Assembly (NCBI GenBank): GCA_937871705.1
Contig: CALMOO010000778.1
Location: forward strand, 1-10,478
Source: an uncultured Hymenobacter sp.
GTDB lineage: Bacteria > Bacteroidota > Bacteroidia > Cytophagales > Hymenobacteraceae
Direction: 5' to 3'
Length of the DNA: 10,478 nucleotides
Each line of letters starts with the position of its first letter. Position 1 is the first letter of the stretch. The notes under the pieces are model-generated. The model searched no databases. It saw only the letters and a list, made by a program, of their open reading frames with translations, and had not been told where the DNA came from. Shown here piece by piece: positions 1-7,527 of this stretch. The position numbers were made by a program, and so were the translations under genes.

Positions 1-563
1 GGCACGATATGGCCGTAGCTGGTGGAGGTTAGCGTAGTCAGGCTGAAGTATAACAGCTCCCCGGGCTGCATAGGACCTTTCGCGGGGTTGGTGAAAGCCC
101 CTGGCAAACGCATATCCAAGGCGATGAAGGCACCCATGAACAGCTGGGCCAGGTTCAGGTAGACGACCACTGCCCCCAACAGCTGGTGGCGGGTGACTCG
201 CTGCGCCCGGAACACGGCTTGGCCTACAGCCACGGTGATGCCTAATATCCCCACTATGCGTAGCAACAGACCGATGTATAAGTTCGAGCCAGCAATTAAG
301 ACCCATATGATGGGCACCAAGCAAACCAGCAGCAGGCTACGCACTTTGCTGCGCAGAGGCAGGGCAAAGTAGGAAATGAGCAAAAGCAGCACTTGCAGGC
401 CACTGACTACGGCGTAGGTCAGTACGTGCGCATTGGATAAAGGGCTTACCACAAACAGCAGCACTACTTGCCCCAGCAGTAAAACTGTCAGTGAGGGTTC
501 GCGCACTTGATTTTGCCAGCGCTCCAGCTTTTCGGTAAGGGGAATAGCGAAGGGCCTTGGCAT
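1..563 (-). CDS. Ion-channel-like membrane protein, partial (C-terminus off the window)
   Basis: An open frame runs from an ATG at 563 down to the window edge, giving about 188 residues without a stop. I read several hydrophobic segments (about residues 24-41, 48-66, 74-92, 98-115 and 128-148), then a short amphipathic stretch and the motif TLTSTSYGHIVP at about 177-188. This resembles the pore helix and selectivity filter of potassium channels (TLTTVGYGDIxP), so the protein is probably an inner-membrane cation channel with five helices before the pore. The filter is not canonical: Ser replaces the first Gly and His replaces the Asp. Ion selectivity is therefore uncertain. No voltage-sensor arginine ladder is visible. 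The inner pore helix and any cytoplasmic domain lie outside the window. No Shine-Dalgarno sequence is seen, which is normal for Bacteroidota. Confidence 0.72.
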   Translation of the reverse strand, partial: MPRPFAIPLTEKLERWQNQVREPSLTVLLLGQVVLLFVVSPLSNAHVLTYAVVSGLQVLLLLISYFALPLRSKVRSLLLVCLVPIIWVLIAGSNLYIGLLLRIVGILGITVAVGQAVFRAQRVTRHQLLGAVVVYLNLAQLFMGAFIALDMRLPGAFTNPAKGPMQPGELLYFSLTTLTSTSYGHIV

Positions 564-626
564 AGCAGCGGAAAGGGATAGGGCGTGGAATCTTCGGGGT
601 TGAGGGGGCTTAACCCACTAATACTA

Positions 627-655
627 CAAAAGCCCCGGCCTACTGGCCAGAGCTT
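627..655 (-). terminator. Intrinsic terminator after the T9SS-tailed DUF3500 gene
   Basis: Read on the minus strand, arms at 655-645 and 640-630 form an 11-bp stem (AAGCUCUGGCC with GGCCGGGGCUU, two G-U wobbles) closed by an AGUA loop. The stem runs into a short U tract that ends at 628. It sits about 86 bases past the stop of the gene at 741-2153, so it likely ends that transcript before the channel gene. Confidence 0.6.
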
Positions 656-740
656 CTGAGGCAGCGAACGGGCTTCCCTTTAGAAAGTTGACTATGATCA
701 AAACCAAGCGCTGGTCCTGGACAAACCCAGTTAGCTCGGT

Positions 741-2153
741 TTAGTCCACCACAAACTGGCGCGTTACGGGGGCTTTGCCATCGGCTTCGAGGCTGAGAAC
801 GTAGGTGCCGGGGGCTAGCCCGTTGGTAGGCACCTGCACGGCATTGCCCTGGAAGGCTTTGGTGGCGATGGTTTGCCCTAGAACGTTGCGCAGGGTGTAG
901 GTAGCCGCGGTAACCGGCGTAGCTAGCACTACCTGCATGGCGCTGCCGGGGGCCGTAGGGTTAGGATATAGCGAGAACACCGCAGCAGCCGAGGCGGATT
1001 TATTGCTCAGCACGGTGGTGTAGGTACCGTAGAAGTTGCCGCCGTAGTCGCGGGCATGGTCGCGCCATACGGTATGGTAGTGAATTTGATTCCGGTACAC
1101 GACGCCACCTTGGCAGGCAAACTCAATCCAGACGTTGGGCCCGTCGATGCGGGCGTAGTCACCCGAAGCAGTAAATTGGCCGGTGCCGGAGTAGGCAATG
1201 TACGTGTTGTCCAGCTGGTTCTGGTAGGTGGTCAGTAAGCTAGCCGCCGTGGCATCATCCGAGTCGTTGACCCACGGCCGCATGGCGGCAAGCACCAAGG
1301 CTTGCTGAGCGGCCGAGAGCTGGCTGCATGGGATGCCCACTTTGGTGGTGGGAAACTGGCCGTTGCCGTTGGGGCCGAGCACCACGTCGTTGAAGGTTTG
1401 AGCGAGCTTGGCCGTGGCTTGCTGGGCCATAGTCAGGCCGCCTATCATGGCCAGCATACTCGCGGCCTCGCTGCTCATCGGGGCGTAAGTGCCAATAGGC
1501 AGCACGTTCGTGTTGGTGGTGGTAAAGCTCAGCGGCTCTACCCCTTCAAACTTGGGCGTTGCCCCGGTCACAGTGCCGTTGCTGTAGGTGATGTTGGTAG
1601 CCAGATGGTGGCCGCCAAACTGCAACTGCCACGTGCCGGTCGTGGAGGGCGTGCCCAGGAAGGCGATGAGGTACACGCCGCTGCCGTAAGTCGAGCCGCC
1701 CCCATTTGCAGTCAAGTTATCATCGGCTGCCCGAATCTGCTGAATCTCGTTGAAGCCCTCGTTGGCACTGGTGCCCGTGGCAGCCTGGACGACGGCTAGG
1801 GCCGCGATCTGCTGGGCCGTAGTTAGCGCGTCGAGGCGCAAGCCTATGCGGTTCGTGGAATTAACGGGCAGGTTTGACCATTTCGTGACGTTGGTCGAAT
1901 TGTATGCTTGCAACAGTGTCGCCTGCTGGCTCGTGCTGAGCCTAGCGATAAAGGCATTGGCCGCCGCCACGACCGCCATCGCGTCCTGGGTTTGGGTCAC
2001 CGATTTAATGCCTTTGCTGGAGGCGACACCTTTTGCCGCAACGGGCCGCAGCAAGAGCCGGCGGGCCGCGGCCGGCTGCAAGGCCACGTCTTGCTGGAAG
2101 GCCGTGATGGCCAGTAGCGCCGTGGCCGACATTAAGCAGGTAGAGATTTTCAT
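741..2153 (-). CDS. DUF3500-family secreted protein with T9SS type A sorting domain
   Basis: The 470-residue protein starts at an ATG with a short basic and hydrophobic leader (residues 1-19) that could be a Sec signal peptide. Residues about 50-373 match the DUF3500 pattern: KWSNLP at 91-96, NEGFNEIQQ at 131-139, GGGSTYG at 151-157, FGGHHLA at 179-185, a GVEP motif near 204, VWIEF at 341-345 and HYHTVWRDHARDYGGN at 358-373. The family has no assigned function. From about 392 (LYPNP at 395-399) to the end it carries a type A T9SS C-terminal domain with the LGQ and LAPGTYVLSLE signatures, so export through the type IX system is expected. The His-containing motifs could bind metal or form an active site, but that is inference. 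It is a paralogue of the lipoprotein at 3692-4789. A candidate promoter precedes it and an intrinsic terminator follows. Confidence 0.9.
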   Translation of the reverse strand: MKISTCLMSATALLAITAFQQDVALQPAAARRLLLRPVAAKGVASSKGIKSVTQTQDAMAVVAAANAFIARLSTSQQATLLQAYNSTNVTKWSNLPVNSTNRIGLRLDALTTAQQIAALAVVQAATGTSANEGFNEIQQIRAADDNLTANGGGSTYGSGVYLIAFLGTPSTTGTWQLQFGGHHLATNITYSNGTVTGATPKFEGVEPLSFTTTNTNVLPIGTYAPMSSEAASMLAMIGGLTMAQQATAKLAQTFNDVVLGPNGNGQFPTTKVGIPCSQLSAAQQALVLAAMRPWVNDSDDATAASLLTTYQNQLDNTYIAYSGTGQFTASGDYARIDGPNVWIEFACQGGVVYRNQIHYHTVWRDHARDYGGNFYGTYTTVLSNKSASAAAVFSLYPNPTAPGSAMQVVLATPVTAATYTLRNVLGQTIATKAFQGNAVQVPTNGLAPGTYVLSLEADGKAPVTRQFVVD

Positions 2154-2190
2154 GGGGAGAAGAGTAGTGAAAAACGGAGCAGAACGCGTT

Positions 2191-2220
2191 CAAATGAAAG
2201 TAATAGTTTGTGTTACAAAA
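2191..2220 (-). promoter_or_regulatory. Candidate Bacteroidota-type promoter for the DUF3500/T9SS gene
   Basis: On the minus strand, TTTTG at 2220-2216 is followed after 17 bases by TTCATTTG at 2198-2191. The latter has one mismatch to the Bacteroidota -7 element TAnnTTTG, and the spacing fits. The element lies about 38 bases upstream of the ATG at 2153, in an AT-rich patch that stands out from the GC-rich surroundings. Confidence 0.4.
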
Positions 2221-2279
2221 TGTTATTTAAAAATCCACGGTAAGTTTAGTGCTTAGTACACTGCGTATTCCTTCCTAGA

Positions 2280-2307
2280 CCAGTTGGCAAAAGTTATCGC
2301 CAGCTGG
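2280..2307 (-). repeat. Hairpin between the HupE and DUF3500 genes
   Basis: Arms CCAGTTGGC (2280-2288) and GCCAGCTGG (2299-2307) pair over 9 bp with one mismatch, which is a wobble pair on one strand. The loop is 10 bases. The hairpin lies about 57 bases past the HupE stop and may weaken read-through or protect the 3' end. No U tract follows, so I do not call it a terminator. Confidence 0.4.
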
Positions 2308-2363
2308 CCCAGCCCGGCTAAATTTGGGGCCTAAGTCAACTGCTGCCTACCCTCCTGCTTGCG

Positions 2364-3671
2364 CTAGGCGGTACTGGTGCGCGTTCGCCAGAAGCTTACC
2401 AGGGCCGTGAGCGCCAGCGCTCCCAGCAGCCAGGGCGCGTAGGACACGGCCTGGTTAATGAGCTGCGTGAGCGGGTTGGCCTGGCCTAGCAGGCGCTCGG
2501 CGAGCCAGGCCAGGGCCGCCACGCCAGCCAACAGGGCTCCGCTTACCCGCACCACGGGGTAGGCGGGAGTACGGCTCAGCAGCAGCAGCCAGGGCATGGT
2601 AAGGGCGATGACGAAGAGCTGCATCAGCTCAATACCAAGGTTGAAGCCTAGAATGCTCAGCGCCATGGGGCCCGCCTCCAAGTGAAGGTTGGCCAGGGTG
2701 CTGGCAAACGCCAGTCCGTGCACCAGCCCGAAGCCGGCCGCCACCCAGGCCTCGCGGCCCGGAAACAACGGGCGCCAGGCGTGTACGGCCGATACGAGGA
2801 TGGATACCGCGATGAGCAGCTCTACCGGCTGGCTCGGCAGCCGCACCCAGCCCAGCGCGCCCAGCAGCAGCGTGAGCGAGTGACCCAGCGTGAAAGCGGT
2901 GACGATGAGCAGCAGGCGCCGCAGGCTGTAGCATACTCCGCCAAACCGGCCCCAGCGCCGAGCCTTAGTTAGCAGCAAGGGCGCGGGCAGCAGCAGCGCC
3001 AGCAAAAACAGCAGGTGGTCGGTGCCCTCGGCAATGTGCCGAACCCCGAGCTGCACCATCGCCCGAAAACCCGCCCAGACGCTACCCGCGGCCAGGTTGA
3101 CGGCGAGCGGCGGAATGACGTTGTTGCGCACGTCTAGCTCAATAACGCCTACTTGGGCCGACTCCGCATCATCGGCTACCTGGCCGGCGGCCCAGTCCTG
3201 GCGCACCGCAACCAGTATTTTGTGCGTCACCACCTGATGGATAACCGCGTCATAGCGTAACACGAACTGCCGCACGTCGGCCCCGGCCGGGGGCACCAGC
3301 TGCACCTGGGCCGTGAGCTCGCGGTAGGGACCGGTCAGGGGATTTTGAGTTTCCTGCACGCCCAGCTCACCTACCGTCACGGCCCAGAAGCGTCCATCAG
3401 TACTTTGCAGGCGCAAGTGTTGCGCCAGGTAGCGACGCAGCTCAGGGCCCAGCCGCTCCACCAGGTGAGCCGAGGAGTCGCCCACGGCGTGGCCAAATGC
3501 CGGCTGCAGCTCGGTGAGCGGAATCTGCACGGCGGCGTCCATGCGGTGCGCGTGCACCGTGAGCAGCACCACCGAGTGGGGCATGGGGTGGGCCACAGCC
3601 TGGGAAAAGACTCCCAGGCCGACCACCAGCAGCCATACTAGCCAGCAGAAGCCACGAATCGGTAACATCAT
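2364..3671 (-). CDS. HupE/UreJ-family membrane protein
   Basis: The 435-residue protein starts with a signal-anchor-like leader (about 8-26, ending AVAHP). An extracytoplasmic domain of about 170 residues follows. From about 195 onward there are hydrophobic helices bearing the HupE/UreJ hallmarks: HIAEGTDHLLFLLAL (212-226), FTLGHSLTLLLGALG (260-274), FGLVHGLAFASTL (314-326) and LGFNLGIELMQL (341-352). Named members include the HupE nickel/cobalt permease of hydrogenase clusters, but many Bacteroidota relatives have no known substrate and no hydrogenase or urease gene is visible here. The conserved His and Asp residues inside the helices fit metal handling, which is inference. The gene starts with two successive ATG codons 20 bases after the stop of the upstream DUF3500 lipoprotein, so the two are almost certainly co-transcribed. 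It ends with TAG. Confidence 0.88.
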   Translation of the reverse strand: MMLPIRGFCWLVWLLVVGLGVFSQAVAHPMPHSVVLLTVHAHRMDAAVQIPLTELQPAFGHAVGDSSAHLVERLGPELRRYLAQHLRLQSTDGRFWAVTVGELGVQETQNPLTGPYRELTAQVQLVPPAGADVRQFVLRYDAVIHQVVTHKILVAVRQDWAAGQVADDAESAQVGVIELDVRNNVIPPLAVNLAAGSVWAGFRAMVQLGVRHIAEGTDHLLFLLALLLPAPLLLTKARRWGRFGGVCYSLRRLLLIVTAFTLGHSLTLLLGALGWVRLPSQPVELLIAVSILVSAVHAWRPLFPGREAWVAAGFGLVHGLAFASTLANLHLEAGPMALSILGFNLGIELMQLFVIALTMPWLLLLSRTPAYPVVRVSGALLAGVAALAWLAERLLGQANPLTQLINQAVSYAPWLLGALALTALVSFWRTRTSTA

Positions 3672-3691
3672 AAATTCAACCTGAAAGTCGA

Positions 3692-4789
3692 TTAATTACC
3701 ACCGTAGTCCTTGGTTTTGTCGCGCCACACCGAGTGCGGATGGGTGGGCGAAAGCACAATTCCGTTCTGGCAGGAGTACTCAATCCAGACCGAAGGCCCG
3801 TCGATGCGCACGTAGTCATTGCGATTAATCAAGCTGGTGTTGCCCGAAAATGACACATAGGTATTATCCAGCTCAGTGGTGTACTTGGCCATAATCGTAG
3901 CCGCATCCGCGTCATCGATGTCGTACACGTAGGTCTTGATGGCGGCTAGCACCAGGGTTCGCTCGGTGGCTGAAAGCGCGCTGCCCTTGATGCCGACGGC
4001 CGTCGTGGGAAAGTTGCCGTCCTGCTGCGGGCCCACCACCAAGTCGCTGAACGTGCTGCTGAGCTTGGCGGTCGCCTGCTCAGTGGTCGAAAGGCCGGTG
4101 AGCAGGGCCGAGAGCGCGTCTTTTTCCTGTACCAGCGGCTGGTTGGTGGTGCCGTTCAGCGTGAACGAGGCAAAGGGTTCTACCCCTCGGAACGCCGGCG
4201 TGGCTCCCGTCAGCACCCCGTCTTTATAGGTGCTGGCACACGCTAGGTGGTGGCCGCCGAACTGTATTTCGAAGGTACCGGTCGTAGCCGGCGTGCCCAG
4301 AAAGGCGATGTAGTAGTTGGCCGCCCCATAGGTTGAGCCGCCACCATTAGCTGCTAGATACTCATCGGCATTCAGCAGCTGCTGAATCTCGTCCCAGCCT
4401 TCGTTGGTAGTGGTGCCGGAAATTTCCTTGATAAGGGCCTTGGCGTACTGCACTTGCGTGGTGGTCAGGGAGCCGAAGCTCAGGCCCACGCGCTTGTTAG
4501 CGCTTTGCACCAGCCCCTGCGGCAGGTTTGACCACTTCTTGGCATCGGCAACCGAGTAGGTGCGCTGCAAGGTCGAGACCTGCGTGCCGTCGAGCTGCGA
4601 CTTGAACGCATCGGCCAGACAAATCACCTTGGCAATGCCTGTGGCCGAAGTGCAGGCACTCACGGCAATGGGGTCGGGGTTCAAGGTGGTGCTACCAGTA
4701 GTAGTGGTCGTGGTGTCGTCTTTTTTACAAGCCGTAAAAGAAACCAAAGCGGTTAATACGGCCACTAAAAGCTTTAAGCGCTGGTGCAT
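3692..4789 (-). CDS. DUF3500-family lipoprotein
   Basis: This 365-residue protein begins with a lipoprotein signal peptide: a basic start, a hydrophobic core and lipobox FTAC with Cys21, followed by KKDD and a Thr-rich linker. The acidic KKDD after the Cys resembles Bacteroidota surface-lipoprotein signals. The DUF3500 region is collinear with the gene at 741-2153: KWSNLP (85-90), NEGWDEIQQ (129-137), GGGSTYG (149-155), FGGHHLA (177-183), GVEP, VWIEY and HPHSVWRDKTKDYGGN (350-365). The protein stops exactly at that last motif, where its paralogue continues into a T9SS tail. Function is unknown for the family. It is first in an apparent operon with the HupE-family gene 20 bases downstream. A weak TAAGTTTA element lies at about 4854-4847, but no matching upstream box was found, so I do not list a promoter. 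Confidence 0.9.
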   Translation of the reverse strand: MHQRLKLLVAVLTALVSFTACKKDDTTTTTTGSTTLNPDPIAVSACTSATGIAKVICLADAFKSQLDGTQVSTLQRTYSVADAKKWSNLPQGLVQSANKRVGLSFGSLTTTQVQYAKALIKEISGTTTNEGWDEIQQLLNADEYLAANGGGSTYGAANYYIAFLGTPATTGTFEIQFGGHHLACASTYKDGVLTGATPAFRGVEPFASFTLNGTTNQPLVQEKDALSALLTGLSTTEQATAKLSSTFSDLVVGPQQDGNFPTTAVGIKGSALSATERTLVLAAIKTYVYDIDDADAATIMAKYTTELDNTYVSFSGNTSLINRNDYVRIDGPSVWIEYSCQNGIVLSPTHPHSVWRDKTKDYGGN

Positions 4790-5133
4790 AAGGAGGTTGC
4801 TGGCAGTTGAGAATGGGTGAGAATACTGCTTTTGAGAGGTAGTTAAACTTATTATCTAGTGGGGTATAGGCCCTGCTTGTCGTGGGTAGAGGTGCTAGAT
4901 TGCTTGGAATGAGTAGCATGAGCCAGCCCGTATAAAGCTAGTGGGGCCTACAAAGGGGCATGGGGTGCTAATCGGCAAGGGAGTTATTTGGGTCGACTAG
5001 GCTGCCGCTTTGGTAGTAAGAGACCGAACCCACTGCTTACCCCTACGCACCCCTAAGGTATTTTTTACTTGTAGACTAGCCTAGCTGCGATTCCTTCGGC
5101 AAGGCCTACGATAAACCATTATTCATTTGGCCG
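4790..5133. other. Intergenic stretch without a convincing gene
   Basis: This is the upstream region of the DUF3500 lipoprotein. It is less GC-rich than its neighbours, and short frames here show no recognisable protein. It should hold the promoter of the lipoprotein/HupE operon, but no full TTTG/TAnnTTTG pair could be identified by eye. A run of six T at about 5060-5065 has no stem before it. Confidence 0.5.
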
Positions 5134-5331
5134 CTAGCACAGGAATGGGCGTACATCTGAGGAGATGGCTGCTGATTGGCAGTCACTTTCAAGCGGGGCA
5201 GAACAACATTTATTATCGCCGTAATCGCTGGACGGGTCGCGCCAGACCGAGTGCATGACCCTGCGAAGCTTACAAGATGCCTGTTCGTCAATAGGAAGAT
5301 TGAGCATCAGGTACCAAACCACTTCAGGCAA
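5134..5331 (-). pseudogene. Decayed C-terminal fragment of a third DUF3500 gene
   Basis: The minus-strand frame encodes MHSVWRDPSSDYGDN at about 5255-5211, matching the DUF3500 C-terminal motif in the two intact neighbours (HSVWRDKTKDYGGN and HTVWRDHARDYGGN). A VVWYLM stretch upstream lies where VWIE is found in those copies. The DNA is also similar over this motif. Just upstream the frame hits TGA at 5343-5341. Another frame (reading YRLLVVSEPKQKLTKAF) runs into the junction, which suggests a frameshift. Downstream the expected stop right after DYGGN is lost, though a TAA lies one base out of frame. The N-terminal part containing FGGHH is absent, because the methyltransferase gene begins at 5475. 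I infer a truncated, frameshifted relic of tandem duplication. Confidence 0.62.
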
Positions 5332-5474
5332 AAGCTTTGGTCAGTTTCTGCTTGGGTTCCGAGACGACCAGCAGCCGGTAAAGCACACAGGCGGCCCACT
5401 ACTCCCCAACCTTCGTCGAGCCAGTCAGGTAACTAGCGACTGTCTAGGACGTTTCTTCTATCAAGCACTTGCCC

Positions 5475-6065
5475 ATGAATGCTGCCCGCCTCGCCCTGCT
5501 CGACCAATTAGCCGCCGCCTACGCGTACCACGACCAGCACGTGGCGCAACGCGGAGAACGCTACGTCAACATTACGCCCGATACGGGGCCGTTTCTGGCC
5601 CTGCTGCTGCAAGCCACCAACGCCCGCGCCATTCTGGAAATCGGCACCTCTACCGGCTACTCTACGCTCTGGCTAGCCGATGCCAGTGAGGCCACCGGCG
5701 GCCATGTCACGACCTTGGAACTGAACGCCGAGCGGGCCACCATCGCCCGCGCCAACTTCGTGCGGGCTGACCTGCACGAGCGCATTACCTCCGTGGTGGC
5801 GCCCGTGCAGGACTGGCTGGCTGACGGGTCAGTCGGCTCGTTCGACTTCGTATTTCTCGATGCCGACCGCTCGCAGTACGTAGCCCTATGGCCCCGGCTA
5901 CTGACCATGGTTAAGCCTGGTGGGCTGCTGGTGGTCGATAACGCCCTTTCGCACCCCGAGCAGCTGCGTTCGTTTACCGACCTGGTGCACGCCACGCCCG
6001 GCGTCACGAGTGTGACGGTGCCCGTGGGCAAGGGCGAACTGCTTATCTGGAAGGAACTAGGCTAA
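5475..6065 (+). CDS. SAM-dependent O-methyltransferase (family 3, CCoAOMT-like)
   Basis: The 196-residue protein is close to the usual 200-220 of small bacterial O-methyltransferases. It has the SAM-binding motif ILEIGTSTGYSTLWLA (53-68), the acidic TLELN (79-83) that would bind the ribose, FDFVFLDADRSQY (123-135) with the metal and active-site acidic residues, and GGLLVVDNAL (149-158). This points to a soluble, probably divalent-metal-dependent enzyme that methylates a hydroxyl on a catechol-like or other small substrate. The substrate cannot be read from sequence. I chose the ATG at 5475; a TTG two codons upstream (5469) is possible. It is the only clear plus-strand gene, with no operon partner, and its start lies just beyond the DUF3500 relic on the opposite strand. 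Confidence 0.88.
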   Translation: MNAARLALLDQLAAAYAYHDQHVAQRGERYVNITPDTGPFLALLLQATNARAILEIGTSTGYSTLWLADASEATGGHVTTLELNAERATIARANFVRADLHERITSVVAPVQDWLADGSVGSFDFVFLDADRSQYVALWPRLLTMVKPGGLLVVDNALSHPEQLRSFTDLVHATPGVTSVTVPVGKGELLIWKELG

Positions 6066-6325
6066 CTTGCCTCTTCCCAAAGTAGCAGGGCTACTCGGGC
6101 GTTGACGCGCACACTGCCTTGGATGATACCGCGTTCACCAACGCACCGATCTCGCTCTACCGACGACATCACTAGAATAGCCTGGCTTCTAGCCTAGCTC
6201 ATCGGACTATTGTCAGCTTCCTTTTAAAGAAAGCCAGTATAAGTTGGAGCCTGACAGCTTAAGCGAGGTTCAAAGCGACACACCTTGCCAAGCTATCATC
6301 AACGTAGCCGGTTTCGCTCGAGTCA

Positions 6326-6362
6326 GATAGGTAGCGATAAGTAAACGGTGTCGCTACCTATT
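6326..6362. repeat. Long near-perfect hairpin
   Basis: Arms at 6327-6339 (ATAGGTAGCGATA) and 6349-6361 (TGTCGCTACCTAT) pair over 13 bp with one wobble-type mismatch, closed by a 9-base loop. A further G-T pair is possible outside. It lies about 40 bases past the 3' end of the monooxygenase pseudogene and 260 bases past the methyltransferase. It could act as a bidirectional transcript end, a recombination site or a leftover element terminus. No T tract supports simple termination. Confidence 0.55.
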
Positions 6363-6369
6363 CCTGCAC

Positions 6370-6391
6370 ATAGGGACTGATAAGACCCTAT
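6370..6391. repeat. Hairpin at the 3' end of the monooxygenase pseudogene
   Basis: ATAGGG at 6370-6375 pairs with CCCTAT at 6386-6391, with an A/A mismatch and an inner CT/AG pair around a GATA loop. It lies 10 bases from the pseudogene stop at 6401. It may end the minus transcript, but no T tract follows. Confidence 0.4.
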
Positions 6392-6400
6392 TCCGACTAC

Positions 6401-7527
6401 TTAGCGAGTAAACCTGTTCTTAAAGGAAAAGCTGGGATGGTTCAGCGCCGCCTCGTTCACGCTGGTTTCCTGTTGGGCGGCTTGGGCGTACCCAACCATT
6501 TGCTGTTCATAGTCTCTGATAGCTTCTTCAACGGTGGCAAACGTTCCACTCGTCAGGCTGTTCGCTAACACTAAGGCATCTCGTAAGCCCGTGTTCACCC
6601 CCTTGCCGGCAAAGGGTGGCATCAAGTGGGCCGCATCACCTACTAACGTGATGGGCAGCGGACGCGTAGGCTGCCAAGGCGCGGCGACGGACAGCAGGCG
6701 CGCGGGCAAACCCACAAAAACCGACGTAGCGCGGAACAGCTGCCGATATTCCTCGCTCCACTGGGCGAACAGGCCGACCAGAAAGTCTCTAATACCCGCC
6801 GGGTCGCGGAAGTCCAACCCCGGTTCCTGCTGCCAGTCGGCGGGCTGTTTAAAGGTGACGCCGTAGGCCATCGTCCCGTTATTGTCGGGGTTTATCACCA
6901 AGCTAACACCTTGGTGAGCGCTCATTAAGATGTGGGTAGTACCCCCACACAGGCGGTAGATGTCCGGGCAGGTCCGCGCCGGCTCCCTCACTTCGCCTTG
7001 GATGATGAAGGTGCCGGTCGCCAGCACTTCGGCGTCCGTGACGTAGGGCCAGACACTGGACAAGCCGCCGTTGGCGCCGATGACTACGTCGGCCACAACC
7101 GCTGCCTGCCGGGCAAAGCGCAGTACCCAGTGTCCCTGTTGGGCCGTCAAGCTGGTGAGCTGACGGTTCCATACCACCGTACCGGGGAGGAGGCTAGCCA
7201 GCAGGAGTTGGCGCAACGCGTTGCGGTTTATCTCGGGATTCGCCGCATTCGGTTCGGTCGAGAAAACACGGTGCCCTGTTCGTCGGCAATGACCCGGCCC
7301 ATAGGCTTCGCCGCGGCGAAGTAGTGGGCCAGTAGCCCCGCTTGGTGCAACGCCTATTGCCCGGTTTCTGCTTCCAGGTCCAGCGTGCCGCCCCAGATTC
7401 GGGCCTGGGCATTCGCGTCGCGCTCATACACAGTGACAGCGACCCCGTGCTGCTGAAGGAGCCGGGCCAGGGTCAGCCCGACGGGGCCCGCCCCAATGAT
7501 GGCTACGTTTTTACCGACTAGTAACAT
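6401..7527 (-). pseudogene. TetX-like FAD-dependent monooxygenase, broken by TAG and frameshift
   Basis: Joining the frames gives a protein of about 375 residues that aligns by eye along its length with TetX-type flavin monooxygenases, which hydroxylate tetracyclines. It begins at ATG 7527 with NVAIIGAGPVGLTLARLLQQ (GxGxxG, FAD ADP binding), YERD and RIWGGTLDL. Later come NPEINR, TGTF, MSAHQG and RPLPITLVGDAAHLMPPFAGKGVNTGL (flavin-binding GD motif). Codon 58 is TAG (7356-7354), at a place where TetX has Glu (SGQEA), so a GAG to TAG change is plausible. A frameshift follows near 7259-7266, between GTVFS and STEPNAANPEINR. The gene is therefore almost surely inactive unless these are assembly errors. 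Tetracycline as substrate is not shown, because the family also includes other aromatic hydroxylases. Its start overlaps the end of the AraC gene by 10 bases, which implies coupled expression when it was intact. Confidence 0.88.

Larger units (their letters stand above)
6066..6400. other. Non-coding convergent interval rich in inverted repeats
   Basis: This stretch lies between the 3' ends of the methyltransferase and the monooxygenase pseudogene. I see no credible gene. It holds a small hairpin AGTAGC-AGG-GCTACT at 6081-6095, an imperfect inverted repeat with TGTCAG at 6211 and CTGACA at 6251, the long hairpin at 6326-6362 and another hairpin at 6370-6391. None is followed by a clear T tract. 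Confidence 0.5.

Noticed and set aside
1302..2256. Long plus-strand open frames opposite the DUF3500/T9SS gene
   Set aside because: They are antisense shadows of a GC-rich gene whose minus-strand protein has clear family motifs; the plus-strand translations are low-complexity and show no domain.
4725..4919. Small minus-strand frame overlapping the start of the DUF3500 lipoprotein
   Set aside because: It overlaps the clear lipoprotein signal peptide in another frame and has no recognisable features.
5055..5070. T-run as an intrinsic terminator on the plus strand
   Set aside because: No stem-loop precedes it and no plus-strand gene lies upstream.
5255..5689. Plus-strand open frame of 144 codons entering the methyltransferase gene
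   Set aside because: It overlaps the methyltransferase in a different frame, is Arg/Pro-rich at its end and resembles nothing; the SAM motifs are in the other frame.
7255..7270. Programmed frameshift in the monooxygenase
   Set aside because: A TAG lies upstream in the same gene, so a programmed shift could not rescue it; no slippery heptamer with a downstream structure was evident.
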